From Planctomycetota bacterium (lineage in GTDB: Bacteria; Planctomycetota; Phycisphaerae; UBA1845), in NCBI GenBank assembly GCA_022563055.1, contig JADFOB010000051.1, positions 1 to 8,037 of the forward strand: 8,037 nt of DNA. The letters run 5' to 3'. The position numbers were made by a program, and so were the translations under genes. The notes under the pieces are model-generated. The model was not told the origin of the DNA, searched no databases, and saw only the letters and a list, made by a program, of their open reading frames with translations. Shown piece by piece: positions 1-5,973 of the stretch (position 1 is the stretch's first letter; every line of letters starts with the position of its first letter).

Positions 1-2
1 TC

Positions 3-797
3 TCCATTATCGCACCAGACCGAACGGATGAGATCGTCCCAAAGATTTCACAATTCGCTAACACGCAAAATCGCGTCAACGCTGCGGACTTTTTTGCCAA
101 TCACCCCTTCCATGTCCGCATGGAAGGGTTCTCGCGAAGGCTGTTCGCACCCTCGCCTGAAGGAACATTCCGGGACTCCAAGTGGTTCTACGAGCGAGCT
201 CGTGGACAGTATCTGGACGCGCGCGGAGGCCTGTCAGATGCCGCCAGAAAGAAGTTCGACCTTGAACATCCGAAGCGCCAGATGTTTACCAAGACTGATC
301 TCGCGAAATTTCTGAACCTGTGGAGCTTAAAGCCACATGTCGTCAGTCGAGGGGCGCAAAAGAACTTCGCTGACTTCGCCGTGGGCATCGGCAAAGACGA
401 CATTGACCTTACCCTGATGACGCGGATCCACGGCTGTCCGCGGACTACGTTCGCCACCGGTACCGCGGTCGGATTCGTCCGTGAGGCGTGGCGGATCCAG
501 GGACCATCCGTGGTTGCCGACGTTTGCGAAATGGTCCGGTCCGTCGTTGGTGTAGCCGCGCCGCTCACCGGCGGGCACGCCGGCGGCTGTCCCCATGGAA
601 TCCGCCACCACGACGGTACCACTCGTTGCTTTGATCTGGCTCTGGAGAACCGGGAAGTTATGAAACCGATCGTTCGTACGCCGCCCGTTGCCGAGGAACT
701 GGTAGTTATAACCGTACGCAAAGTTCCGCTCATCGATCCACTTGGGGACGGTAGGGCACTTGTAGACGTCGGAATCGTAGTCCTGACGATCCTCTAA
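3..797 (+). CDS. AIPR-family protein, 3' part only, apparently truncated and fused to antisense sequence
   Basis: The frame is open from the left edge, so the 5' part lies outside the window. Translated from base 3 it shows the hallmarks I know from the AIPR family (named for abortive phage infection; its biochemical role is not settled): KISQFANTQNRVNAADFF at about 42-95, SKWFYERARGQY at about 177-212, FTKTDLAKF at about 285-311 and KPHVVSRGAQKNF at about 330-368. Family members normally continue well past the VSxGAQKNF motif. Here the family-like sequence ends near 377, and codons from there to the TAA at 795-797 are the antisense of the pseudopilin gene on the other strand. I infer a truncated gene whose frame runs on by chance into foreign sequence. 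It may be non-functional. The family assignment is strong; the truncation is inferred from remembered homologues, not an alignment. Confidence 0.72.
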   Translation, partial: SIIAPDRTDEIVPKISQFANTQNRVNAADFFANHPFHVRMEGFSRRLFAPSPEGTFRDSKWFYERARGQYLDARGGLSDAARKKFDLEHPKRQMFTKTDLAKFLNLWSLKPHVVSRGAQKNFADFAVGIGKDDIDLTLMTRIHGCPRTTFATGTAVGFVREAWRIQGPSVVADVCEMVRSVVGVAAPLTGGHAGGCPHGIRHHDGTTRCFDLALENREVMKPIVRTPPVAEELVVITVRKVPLIDPLGDGRALVDVGIVVLTIL

Positions 798-1151
798 GGT
801 GCTCGGTTGGTTGAACGCGAACAAGCCGACCTGTGCGCCCATGGTCGCCGGCCAGTGCGGTCGGTACTTCAATCCGTTGCCGACGTCATAGTGATTGGCC
901 GGGCTGGTTATACCTCCGGGCTGCTCGTACATTCGACCCGGAACAAGAGTACCGCCGTTCTCATCCGCGTAGATTTGCCAACCCCGAGCAAGCTCTCGCA
1001 GATGCGTCAAGCATGCGAGCGTCTTGCTTCCCTCGCGCGCCCGCCCCATCGACGGCATCAGAATTGCGACCAGTACCGCGATGATCCCGATCGTCACCAA
1101 CATCTCGATGAGCGTAAACGCTCGTGGATTCCTGCGTGGATTGCTGTTCAT
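327..1151 (-). CDS. Planctomycete-type pseudopilin (prepilin-type N-terminal cleavage/methylation domain)
   Basis: This 274-aa protein begins with a short basic leader (residues 1-11, ending NPRRNPRA), then FTLIEML and a hydrophobic helix to about residue 32, the class III signal cut by prepilin peptidase. Cleavage would fall between A11 and F12, with the conserved Glu at mature position 5. The residue before the cut is Ala, not the usual Gly. The rest resembles the large planctomycete pseudopilin group: a helix with CLTHLRELARGWQIYADENGG (about 47-67), VYKCPTVP (129-136), FAYGYNYQFLG (144-154) and a terminal H245-x9-D255-A-H motif. Its likely role is an envelope-spanning pseudopilus or secretion structure; the substrate is unknown. 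The start ATG at 1151 has GGGGAG eight bases upstream. The last dozen or so codons are antisense to the AIPR gene, suggesting the C-terminus was supplied by a rearrangement. It is transcribed away from the TIM-barrel operon. Confidence 0.88.
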   Translation of the reverse strand: MNSNPRRNPRAFTLIEMLVTIGIIAVLVAILMPSMGRAREGSKTLACLTHLRELARGWQIYADENGGTLVPGRMYEQPGGITSPANHYDVGNGLKYRPHWPATMGAQVGLFAFNQPSTLEDRQDYDSDVYKCPTVPKWIDERNFAYGYNYQFLGNGRRTNDRFHNFPVLQSQIKATSGTVVVADSMGTAAGVPAGERRGYTNDGPDHFANVGNHGWSLDPPRLTDESDRGTGGERSPRTAVDPRHQGKVNVVFADAHGEVSEVLLRPSTDDMWL

Positions 1152-1352
1152 GAGGTCGTCTCCCCGAGCTCCCTCGATTCCCGATGACAAGATCAGCAGA
1201 GGAAGCAAAGATACAACGATCATAGCCGCACAAACCCACTTTGACCATCCCGCACGCTCCCGAGAGTCGGTAGTTCGGTAGCCAGCCCTCGGCCGATGTC
1301 CTATGATGCCCTCGCGCCGCCGGAACACCAAAGGTGAAGGGTCGCGGACTCC
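1152..1352. promoter_or_regulatory. Divergent intergenic region between pseudopilin and TIM-barrel operon
   Basis: This 201-base spacer separates the start of the pseudopilin (leftward) from the start of the TIM-barrel gene (rightward), so promoters for both should lie here or close by. On the + strand TATGAT at 1302-1307 could be a -10 box, but I see no matching -35 at normal spacing. GGTGAAGGG at about 1333-1341 is a possible ribosome binding site for the ATG at 1353. On the - strand the pseudopilin frame stays open upstream and includes a hydrophobic stretch starting from an ATG at 1223. No operator or riboswitch was recognised. Confidence 0.3.
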
Positions 1353-2186
1353 ATGGCCAAACTCGCCTACAGCTCGAATGCCTACATGCGTTGGCCGATT
1401 TCGGACGCCATCGATCGGGTGGCAGCCACGGGGTATCAGGGAATCGAGTTGATGGCCGACGTCCCGCACGCTTGGCCCGCGACCATCACGGAGGATCAGA
1501 TCGGCGCCATCCGACAGGCGATCGACAAGCGGGAACTCGCCATATCCAACGTCAACGCATTCATGATGAATGCGGTGCAAGACTTCTGGCACCCATCCTG
1601 GATTGAACCTGACGCTGACGATCGACGCCTGCGTGTTCAGCATACCAAGGATGCGCTGACCATGGCGCGGAAGCTCGGCGCGCCCTCCATCACGACCGAA
1701 CCGGGCGGCCCCGTCGACGCCGGAATGACCCGCCAAGAGGCGATGGATATCTTCGTCATGGGGCTCAACGAGGCTCTTCAACATGCGGAACAAGAGCAGG
1801 TCCAACTGCTTGTCGAGCCCGAACCCGGACTGCTGATCGAAAACGCCGCGGAGTTTGTCGAACTGGCCGAGCGCGTGGATTCGCCGATGTTCGGGCTGAA
1901 TTTCGATGTCGGCCACTTCTTCTGCGTCTGTGATCCATTGCCCCAGACCATCGCGACGCTTCAACCGTGGACGCGCCACTACCACATCGAGGACATCGCC
2001 GCGACCAGGATACACGAGCACCTGATTCCCGGTCGCGGGGCGATCGACCTGCCGGCGGTACTTCGGGCCATCGACGCGACCGGCTACGACGGCTGGCTGA
2101 CCGTCGAACTCTATCCCTATCTTGACGATCCCGACGGTGCCGGTCGGGAGGCGCGCGACTACCTGCTCCCGCTGATGCGCCCATGA
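1353..2186 (+). CDS. Sugar phosphate isomerase/epimerase-like TIM-barrel protein (AP endonuclease 2 superfamily)
   Basis: The 277-aa product has the size and pattern of the xylose isomerase-like TIM-barrel superfamily. Visible landmarks are ISDAIDRVAATGYQGIEL at residues 16-33 (first helix and strand), LAISNVNAF (62-70), LLVEPEPG (152-159), FDVGH (184-188), RHYHIEDI (208-215), PGRGAIDLPAVL (226-237) and GWLTVELYPY (247-256). By analogy with the family, E155, D185, H211 and E252 are the likely divalent-metal ligands. That predicts a metal-dependent isomerase, epimerase or phosphate-sugar lyase acting on a small polyol or sugar in the cytoplasm. The substrate cannot be read from the sequence. 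The ATG at 1353 has a GA-rich ribosome binding site upstream. The TGA overlaps the ATG of the UbiA gene (ATGA), so the two are probably translationally coupled. The pairing with a UbiA protein recalls the ebo metabolite-export clusters, where a TIM-barrel protein (EboE) and a UbiA-like protein (EboC) occur together; orthology is not established. Confidence 0.86.
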   Translation: MAKLAYSSNAYMRWPISDAIDRVAATGYQGIELMADVPHAWPATITEDQIGAIRQAIDKRELAISNVNAFMMNAVQDFWHPSWIEPDADDRRLRVQHTKDALTMARKLGAPSITTEPGGPVDAGMTRQEAMDIFVMGLNEALQHAEQEQVQLLVEPEPGLLIENAAEFVELAERVDSPMFGLNFDVGHFFCVCDPLPQTIATLQPWTRHYHIEDIAATRIHEHLIPGRGAIDLPAVLRAIDATGYDGWLTVELYPYLDDPDGAGREARDYLLPLMRP

Positions 2187-3061
2187 CGGGTAGACTCCGG
2201 ACCTACTTCGACCTCGTTCGCATCCCGAACGTCCTCACGGCGGCTGCGGACAGCTTAGCCGGCTTCCTTTTCGTGGGAGGATCCCTCAGCGACTACCCAA
2301 GCGCTGTTCTTCTGATGGGTGCGTCGTGCTGTCTCTACGCGGGAGGCGTGGTGCTCAACGACGTGTGTGATGTTGCGCGTGATGCGGTCGATCGCCCGCG
2401 CCGACCAATTCCATCAGGAAGGGTTTCGCGGCAAAACGCCGGTACGATCAGCGCCGCACTACTGGCGATCGGCGTCCTGTTGGCGTCGACCCAATCGCTC
2501 GAAACGGGCCTGGTATCGCTCGCGTTGGTCGTTGCGATTCTGTTGTACAACGCGGTGCTAAAAAGGACGGCCATCGCACCGGCGATGATGGGATTGTGCC
2601 GTGCCTTGAACCTGGCACTGGGAATGAGCATTGCGCCGGATCTCGCACTCGCTACGGTACTCCCGCCGATCGTCCTGATGTGGCTGTACATCGCATCCGT
2701 CACACTCTTCGCTCGGACCGAAGCCACGGGTGGACGCCGCATACCGTTGGGCGCCGGAGCAGCGGGCGTGGGACTCGCGGTGGCTGGTTTGGTTGCTTTA
2801 CCGTCGGTCGTACCGCACGGACGCTGGGAGGGGAGTTGGCTCGCGGCTCTGCTCCTTGCGGTGTTGAGTTACTACGGCTGTCGTGCGATCAAGCTGGCGG
2901 AGCCGGTCGCGGTGCAACGGGCGGTGATGGTGGCTGTGCTATCAGTGGTGGTGGTCGACACCTGTATCGCGGCGTCGACCTGCGGGCTTTGGCCCGCCAT
3001 GGCGGTGGGCGCTATCCTGTTACCCGTCCTCTTGCTCGGACGACTCTACCGCGTCACATAG
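2183..3061 (+). CDS. UbiA-family membrane prenyltransferase-like protein (EboC-like)
   Basis: This 292-aa integral membrane protein starts with the typical UbiA opening (YFDLVRIPNVLTAAADSLAG, residues 8-27) and has about eight hydrophobic segments. The first Asp-rich motif is intact: N59-D60-x2-D63-x3-D67, followed by RPRRPIPSG (71-79), which in UbiA enzymes binds the prenyl diphosphate through Mg2+. The second Asp-rich motif of classical members is not evident. Around residues 170-185 there is instead a segment ending TLFARTEATGGR, a form I associate with EboC-type proteins. The protein may transfer a prenyl group to a small acceptor or, as proposed for EboC, act in moving a metabolite to the periplasm. 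The start is the ATG of the ATGA overlap with the TIM-barrel gene. The stop TAG (3059-3061) is also the first three bases of the repeat element that follows, so the C-terminal end may have been set by its insertion. Confidence 0.86.
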   Translation: MTGRLRTYFDLVRIPNVLTAAADSLAGFLFVGGSLSDYPSAVLLMGASCCLYAGGVVLNDVCDVARDAVDRPRRPIPSGRVSRQNAGTISAALLAIGVLLASTQSLETGLVSLALVVAILLYNAVLKRTAIAPAMMGLCRALNLALGMSIAPDLALATVLPPIVLMWLYIASVTLFARTEATGGRRIPLGAGAAGVGLAVAGLVALPSVVPHGRWEGSWLAALLLAVLSYYGCRAIKLAEPVAVQRAVMVAVLSVVVVDTCIAASTCGLWPAMAVGAILLPVLLLGRLYRVT

Positions 3062-3196
3062 TGCTTTGTCACGCTTGATTTGATGAGTTGGTTGAGTCCT
3101 ATGTAGCCCAGCCGCCCTCGGCTGGGTGTCCCGACACAGCGGAGGGCCGCTGTGCCACATCGGCCACGCCATCAAGTTCGCGCTGACGAAGCGCTA
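3059..3196 (+). repeat. Palindromic MITE-like element, copy 1 (TAGTGC-ended)
   Basis: This is a 138-bp element bounded by imperfect terminal inverted repeats: TAGTGCTTTGTCA at the left end and, read on the other strand, TAGCGCTTCGTCA at the right end. Inside are two perfect hairpins: CCCAGCCG/CGGCTGGG (stem 8, loop CCCT, 3107-3126) and CACAGCGG/CCGCTGTG (stem 8, loop AGGG, 3135-3154). A second copy lies inverted at 3922-4063. There is no reading frame of note inside, so movement would need a transposase elsewhere. The hairpins lie between convergent operons and may also end transcription. The outer TA at each end would suit a TA target duplication, but this is inference. The stretch from 3197 to 3395 that follows holds nothing I can identify. 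Confidence 0.75.
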
Positions 3197-3395
3197 AGAT
3201 CGCTACTAAACGGCAGGCCCGTGCCGCGGTGGCCGGATCGAGGAAACAACGATTCCGTTCGTGATCGACAGGGGAAAGGCGTTTAGCGGGACGGGGTCCG
3301 CGCACGGATCGCGTCAGTTCCAAACCAGCGTACCAACGGGATACAGGCTGTCGCGGCCATCTCTCTTGGCGTTCGGTGCGGGACTTAGCGGAGGG

Positions 3396-3584
3396 TTAGT
3401 CCTCCTTTTCGCCATCGGTGGGCGTAGCGGGAATCAGACCGTAGCCTTCAAGATCCTCCTTGGTGGCCACACGGGAACCCGCTTCCGTAAACTGTTCTCG
3501 GCGCTCGCGCTTTTGAGCGGCCTTTTGACGCTTCCTGGCCTCTCGTTGACGTTTCAAGACGGACGGTCGACTTTTCTTGGCCAT
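3396..3584 (-). CDS. Small basic helical protein, 62 aa, unknown function
   Basis: The product begins MAKKSRPSVLKRQREARKR and is dominated by Lys, Arg and Gln up to about residue 31, which predicts one long basic helix. A short region VATKEDLEGYGLIP (39-52) and an acidic end (DGEKED) follow. I recall small proteins with the same opening (MAKxxRPSVxKRQRE) in other bacterial genomes, including planctomycetes, but know no function; the charge pattern suggests contact with nucleic acid or ribosomes. GGAAG five bases before the ATG at 3584 is a good ribosome binding site and decides this start over the longer open frame upstream. A sigma-70-like promoter lies about 140 bases upstream. The gene stands alone between two inverted copies of the repeat element. 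Confidence 0.68.
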   Translation of the reverse strand: MAKKSRPSVLKRQREARKRQKAAQKRERREQFTEAGSRVATKEDLEGYGLIPATPTDGEKED

Positions 3585-3655
3585 AGGTGCTTCCAGTCTT
3601 TGTACCACCTGGGGCGGTGGGATGTCTCTCGGTTTCCGCACCGCAACGGACCGCC

Positions 3656-3698
3656 GCAGGTGCTCCTGCGGGCGGGCTCCCTCGGCGGACGGCGAGGG
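3656..3698 (-). other. Hairpins in the probable 5' untranslated region of the 62-aa gene
   Basis: Two stem-loops lie between the predicted promoter and the small gene: GCAGG/CCTGC with a 4-base loop (3656-3669), and CCCTCG/CGAGGG (3679-3684 with 3693-3698), extendable by flanking pairs. They could shape mRNA stability or translation. I recognise no riboswitch, and such stems arise easily in GC-rich DNA. Confidence 0.3.
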
Positions 3699-3722
3699 CC
3701 TCAACTCCAAGCCCTCACTTTT

Positions 3723-3751
3723 ATCATAGCAGGTTTCCCGACCCGCGTCAC
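3723..3751 (-). promoter_or_regulatory. Sigma-70-like promoter for the 62-aa gene
   Basis: On the - strand a -35 box GTGACG (3751-3746; 4 of 6 to TTGACA) is followed after exactly 17 bases by a -10 box TATGAT (3728-3723; 5 of 6 to TATAAT) in a short AT-rich patch of otherwise GC-rich DNA. Transcription would start near 3716 and give a leader of about 130 bases before the ATG at 3584. This is a pattern match only. Confidence 0.42.
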
Positions 3752-3767
3752 CCCTGCGGGGGCCAGG

Positions 3768-3895
3768 ACTGCAAAACGTGGTGCGTAACACTTCCGGCGG
3801 CACCCGTGGGACGGCGAGCCTCCGGGTGAGCCGTGAGCTTCGCGTGGCGTCGCGGTTATGGCTCGGCGGGAGCCTCGCCCTCGCGTTTTGCAACT
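3768..3895. repeat. Nested inverted repeat with TGCAAAACG ends (second palindromic element family)
   Basis: This 128-bp segment is bounded by ACTGCAAAACG (3768-3778) and the inverted match CGTTTTGCAACT (3884-3895), with 9 bases, TGCAAAACG, matching perfectly. Inside, 3813-3832 and 3860-3879 form a second imperfect inverted pair (about 16 of 20 positions), and the right half contains a small hairpin GGCTC/GAGCC (3860-3874). The nested design is like that of the TAGTGC-ended elements but the ends and hairpin sequences differ, so I treat it as a separate family. It contains no convincing gene. It lies just upstream of the predicted promoter of the 62-aa gene. Confidence 0.55.
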
Positions 3896-3921
3896 CGCAA
3901 GTTCAAGATTTGCGATGCGCC

Positions 3922-4063
3922 GAGTGCTCGGTCAGGGATGGTCTGATGGGCTGGCCCGTGTGGCACAGCGGCCATCCGCTGTGTCCGGGCAGACTCCCAG
4001 CCGAGGGCGGCTGGGCTACATACGGGTCAGCGAACTCGTCAGAACAAGCGTGACAGAGCACTA
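3922..4063 (-). repeat. Palindromic MITE-like element, copy 2 (inverted relative to copy 1)
   Basis: Read on the - strand from 4063 this 142-bp copy begins TAGTGCTCTGTCACGCTTG and aligns with copy 1 through both hairpins: CCCAGCCG/CGGCTGGG (3996-4015) and CACAGCGG/CCGCTGTG (3964-3983). The stems are identical to copy 1, while the CACAGCGG loop and flanking bases differ. The far end, read on the + strand from 3922, is GAGTGCTCGGTCA, 11 of 13 identical to the near end. The TAG at 4063-4061 is the stop codon of the glycosyltransferase. With copy 1 it makes an inverted pair about 1 kb apart around the 62-aa gene. Confidence 0.72.
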
Positions 4064-5311
4064 AGTTGATACGAGATTCGCGATCGATGTGCTCGCGTGG
4101 CTCGATCTCGACGAATCCGAGGTGGACAACGTGCCGCTCGCCATTGTCGATCCGTGCCCAAGCCGCTCATAAATCTCGATCATCCGCGAGGCGGTCACGT
4201 CCCAGCCGAACGCCCGAGCGCGTGCGAAACCGCGATGGATGAAGGCTTCGCGCCGGCGAGGTGAGTGCACAAAAGACCGGATCGCGGCGCACACGGATGG
4301 TATGTCCTCGGGATCAACGAGGATTCCCGCGTCAGAGACGATTTCCGGTAAGGACGCTTTCGCCGCGGCTACGACAGGGCAACCGTGGGCCATCGCCTCG
4401 AGAACCGGAAGCCCGAATCCCTCGTCACGCGAGAGCAGGAGCAGCGCCCGCGCATGGGCATACTGACGCGAGAGCTCCGCATCATCGATCGTACCAAGAA
4501 AACGGACGCGCGACGGGTGGGTTAGAGCGCGGTAGGCAAGCGAGGCGTCGGCGCCGAGTCGGCAGGCATCGCCGGTCAACCTTAGATCCAGGACATCGTC
4601 CGTGGTGGCCCAGTATTGCTCGATGGCGCGGAACACCGCGGCCAAGTTCTTTCGGCGTTCATACCCACCGACATAGAGCACATAGGGTGCTGCCTCCGCC
4701 GCCTCCGTGGCTGTCTCGTGCTCCCGCAGGCCAAAACCGGTCGGCGAATCGAGCGCCGATGCAGGTGCGTCGACGCCGTTGTATACGGTCACCACGCGCT
4801 TGGGATCTGGATGAAGTGTGGAAAGCACCTGATGACGAACGTAGTCGCTTACCGTGGTGACGATGGCAGCGCGTCGCACCGAAGCGCGGATGGCGTACCG
4901 ATAGCCCAACCGCTGCGCTCTTGTTGCGAAATGCGCCGCCGGATGGAACCAGGGGATCAGATCGTGAATGGTCAGGACAGCCGGGACGGGACAGAACACC
5001 GGCACGCCGCTGTTCCAGGTCGCGTGAAAGACATCGGCGTGCGCATCGTGAATCAGACGACCTAGATGCCGCTCTTCCCACAGCGCTCTTCGTGCAGCCG
5101 TGCGATCTCGCCGCTGGAAGCTCGATGTCACGATGTCGACACCACGCCAAGCAAGCCAACCGGGAGTTGCCTCGCGGCCACAGAGCGCAACGACCTGGAT
5201 GTTCGGGCAATCGACAAGATGCTCGACGAGGCGCGTGACGAACCGCCCGATGCCTGAGAATCGGCCGATGAGCATCCGCGCGTCGATCATAATGCGAAGT
5301 GGACGGGCCAT
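4061..5311 (-). CDS. Glycosyltransferase, GT4-type (GT-B fold)
   Basis: This 416-aa protein should transfer a sugar from a nucleotide-sugar donor to a growing glycan at the inner face of the membrane. The N-terminal half has the GT4 acceptor-domain pattern: IMIDARMLIGRFSGIGRF (7-24), a glycine-rich first loop, and LTIHDLIPWFHP (113-124). The donor half contains YVLYVGGYERRKNL (210-223) and the retaining E-x7-E motif as E297-GFGLPVL-E305, followed by AMAHGCPVVAA and LPEIVSDAGILVDP (321-334). After the usual end near residue 387 comes a Ser/Thr-rich tail of about 29 residues with no recognised role. The ATG at 5311 overlaps the stop of the upstream methyltransferase by one base (TGATG), so it is chosen over the longer open frame. 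It is the last gene of the leftward operon. Its TAG is the outer end of a repeat element, so the tail and stop may derive from that insertion. Sugar and linkage cannot be read. Confidence 0.9.
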   Translation of the reverse strand: MARPLRIMIDARMLIGRFSGIGRFVTRLVEHLVDCPNIQVVALCGREATPGWLAWRGVDIVTSSFQRRDRTAARRALWEERHLGRLIHDAHADVFHATWNSGVPVFCPVPAVLTIHDLIPWFHPAAHFATRAQRLGYRYAIRASVRRAAIVTTVSDYVRHQVLSTLHPDPKRVVTVYNGVDAPASALDSPTGFGLREHETATEAAEAAPYVLYVGGYERRKNLAAVFRAIEQYWATTDDVLDLRLTGDACRLGADASLAYRALTHPSRVRFLGTIDDAELSRQYAHARALLLLSRDEGFGLPVLEAMAHGCPVVAAAKASLPEIVSDAGILVDPEDIPSVCAAIRSFVHSPRRREAFIHRGFARARAFGWDVTASRMIEIYERLGHGSTMASGTLSTSDSSRSSHASTSIANLVST

Positions 5312-5973
5312 CAGTTCGTGGGTCTCCCAGCGGCGCAGCAAAGCGTCTGTCCGCGCCACCGCCACGGGGGAACGCGCGACAGGCCTATCGCGCGCCGCGT
5401 CACGAATCGCCGGAACCGCCACGCACCCGGCACGCGCCCATAGTTGCGAAACCACGGCAGACCTAGCGTTCGAAGATCGAGAATGTGAAAGCCGACCCGA
5501 AGCAGCACCCGCCTCAGGTCGCTCTTGGCGAAAATGTGTACGTGAGAATCATCATCGTAAACACTCGGATCACGGAACGAACGATTCGGCGTCAAGAGCA
5601 GTAGCCGACCGCCGGGTTTGAGCACGCGCATCCAATCGCGGCACGCTGCTTCGAATGCGGGCAGGTGCTCCAGAACGTGCTGAGACGTGATGACGTCCAA
5701 AGCGGCATTGGAAAAGGGTAGATGCCTTGCGTCCGCACACACGAGCGGTACTTCGGCAAAGCGATCGCGTGTGTGGGCGAGTCCGTCCGCAAGATGGTCG
5801 ACGCCGATGACCCGCCCCTGACCAATGACGTCAAAAAGAGCGCCGTTGCCGCACCCGACATCCACAATCAGCGCCGGTCCGTGCGGTAAGTGTCGCGCGA
5901 TCCAGGCCGCCTCCATCTCGAACTCGGCTCCACAACCGCGATGGAGAAAGTGTCTCTCGAGCAACGAACTCAT
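5311..5973 (-). CDS. Class I SAM-dependent methyltransferase (Methyltransf_11-like)
   Basis: The 220-aa product has the Rossmann-type SAM fold. Motif I is IVDVGCGNGALFD (36-48), the acidic residue at the end of strand 2 is D59 in IGVDH, DARHLPF (81-87) marks the next acidic loop, and TSQHVLEHLP (96-105) and LKPGGRLLLLTPN (118-130) follow. The later PSVYDDDSHVHIF segment (136-148) is common in methyltransferases of polysaccharide and lipid loci. The N-terminal LERHFLHRG and the basic C-terminus have no clear function. The acceptor may be a sugar, lipid carrier or small molecule. The ATG overlaps the stop of the upstream gene (ATGA) and its TGA overlaps the glycosyltransferase ATG, pointing to coupled translation of a shared pathway. 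Confidence 0.88.
   Translation of the reverse strand: MSSLLERHFLHRGCGAEFEMEAAWIARHLPHGPALIVDVGCGNGALFDVIGQGRVIGVDHLADGLAHTRDRFAEVPLVCADARHLPFSNAALDVITSQHVLEHLPAFEAACRDWMRVLKPGGRLLLLTPNRSFRDPSVYDDDSHVHIFAKSDLRRVLLRVGFHILDLRTLGLPWFRNYGRVPGAWRFRRFVTRRAIGLSRVPPWRWRGQTLCCAAGRPTN

Noticed and set aside
381..797. Second half of the AIPR open frame as genuine protein
   Set aside because: It is antisense to the recognisable pseudopilin coding sequence and shows no AIPR motifs, so I regard it as a chance extension after truncation.
1152..2021. Long open frame on the - strand extending the pseudopilin frame upstream across the TIM-barrel gene
   Set aside because: It is antisense to a well-supported TIM-barrel gene and has no family features. 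The prepilin leader, Shine-Dalgarno and ATG at 1151 define the real start.
3197..3395. Possible tRNA or small RNA gene in the spacer
   Set aside because: I found no T-arm GTTCRANYC sequence or cloverleaf pairing, and no promoter plus terminator pair.
3585..3893. N-terminal extension of the 62-aa protein to about 165 aa
   Set aside because: The extra sequence overlaps a palindromic element, the predicted promoter and hairpins, and lacks the composition of a conserved protein; the internal ATG has a good ribosome binding site.
3059..4063. CRISPR array
   Set aside because: The repeats are only two, inverted, about 0.7 kb apart and palindromic throughout; there is no regular repeat-spacer pattern or cas gene.
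4659..5210. Open frames of 150-200 codons on both strands within the glycosyltransferase
   Set aside because: These are shadow frames of GC-rich coding DNA without motifs or ribosome binding sites.
5312..5455. Longer start for the glycosyltransferase
   Set aside because: It would overlap the upstream methyltransferase by 145 bases, and the family N-terminus starts at MARPLRIMIDAR, whose ATG makes a TGATG junction with the upstream stop.
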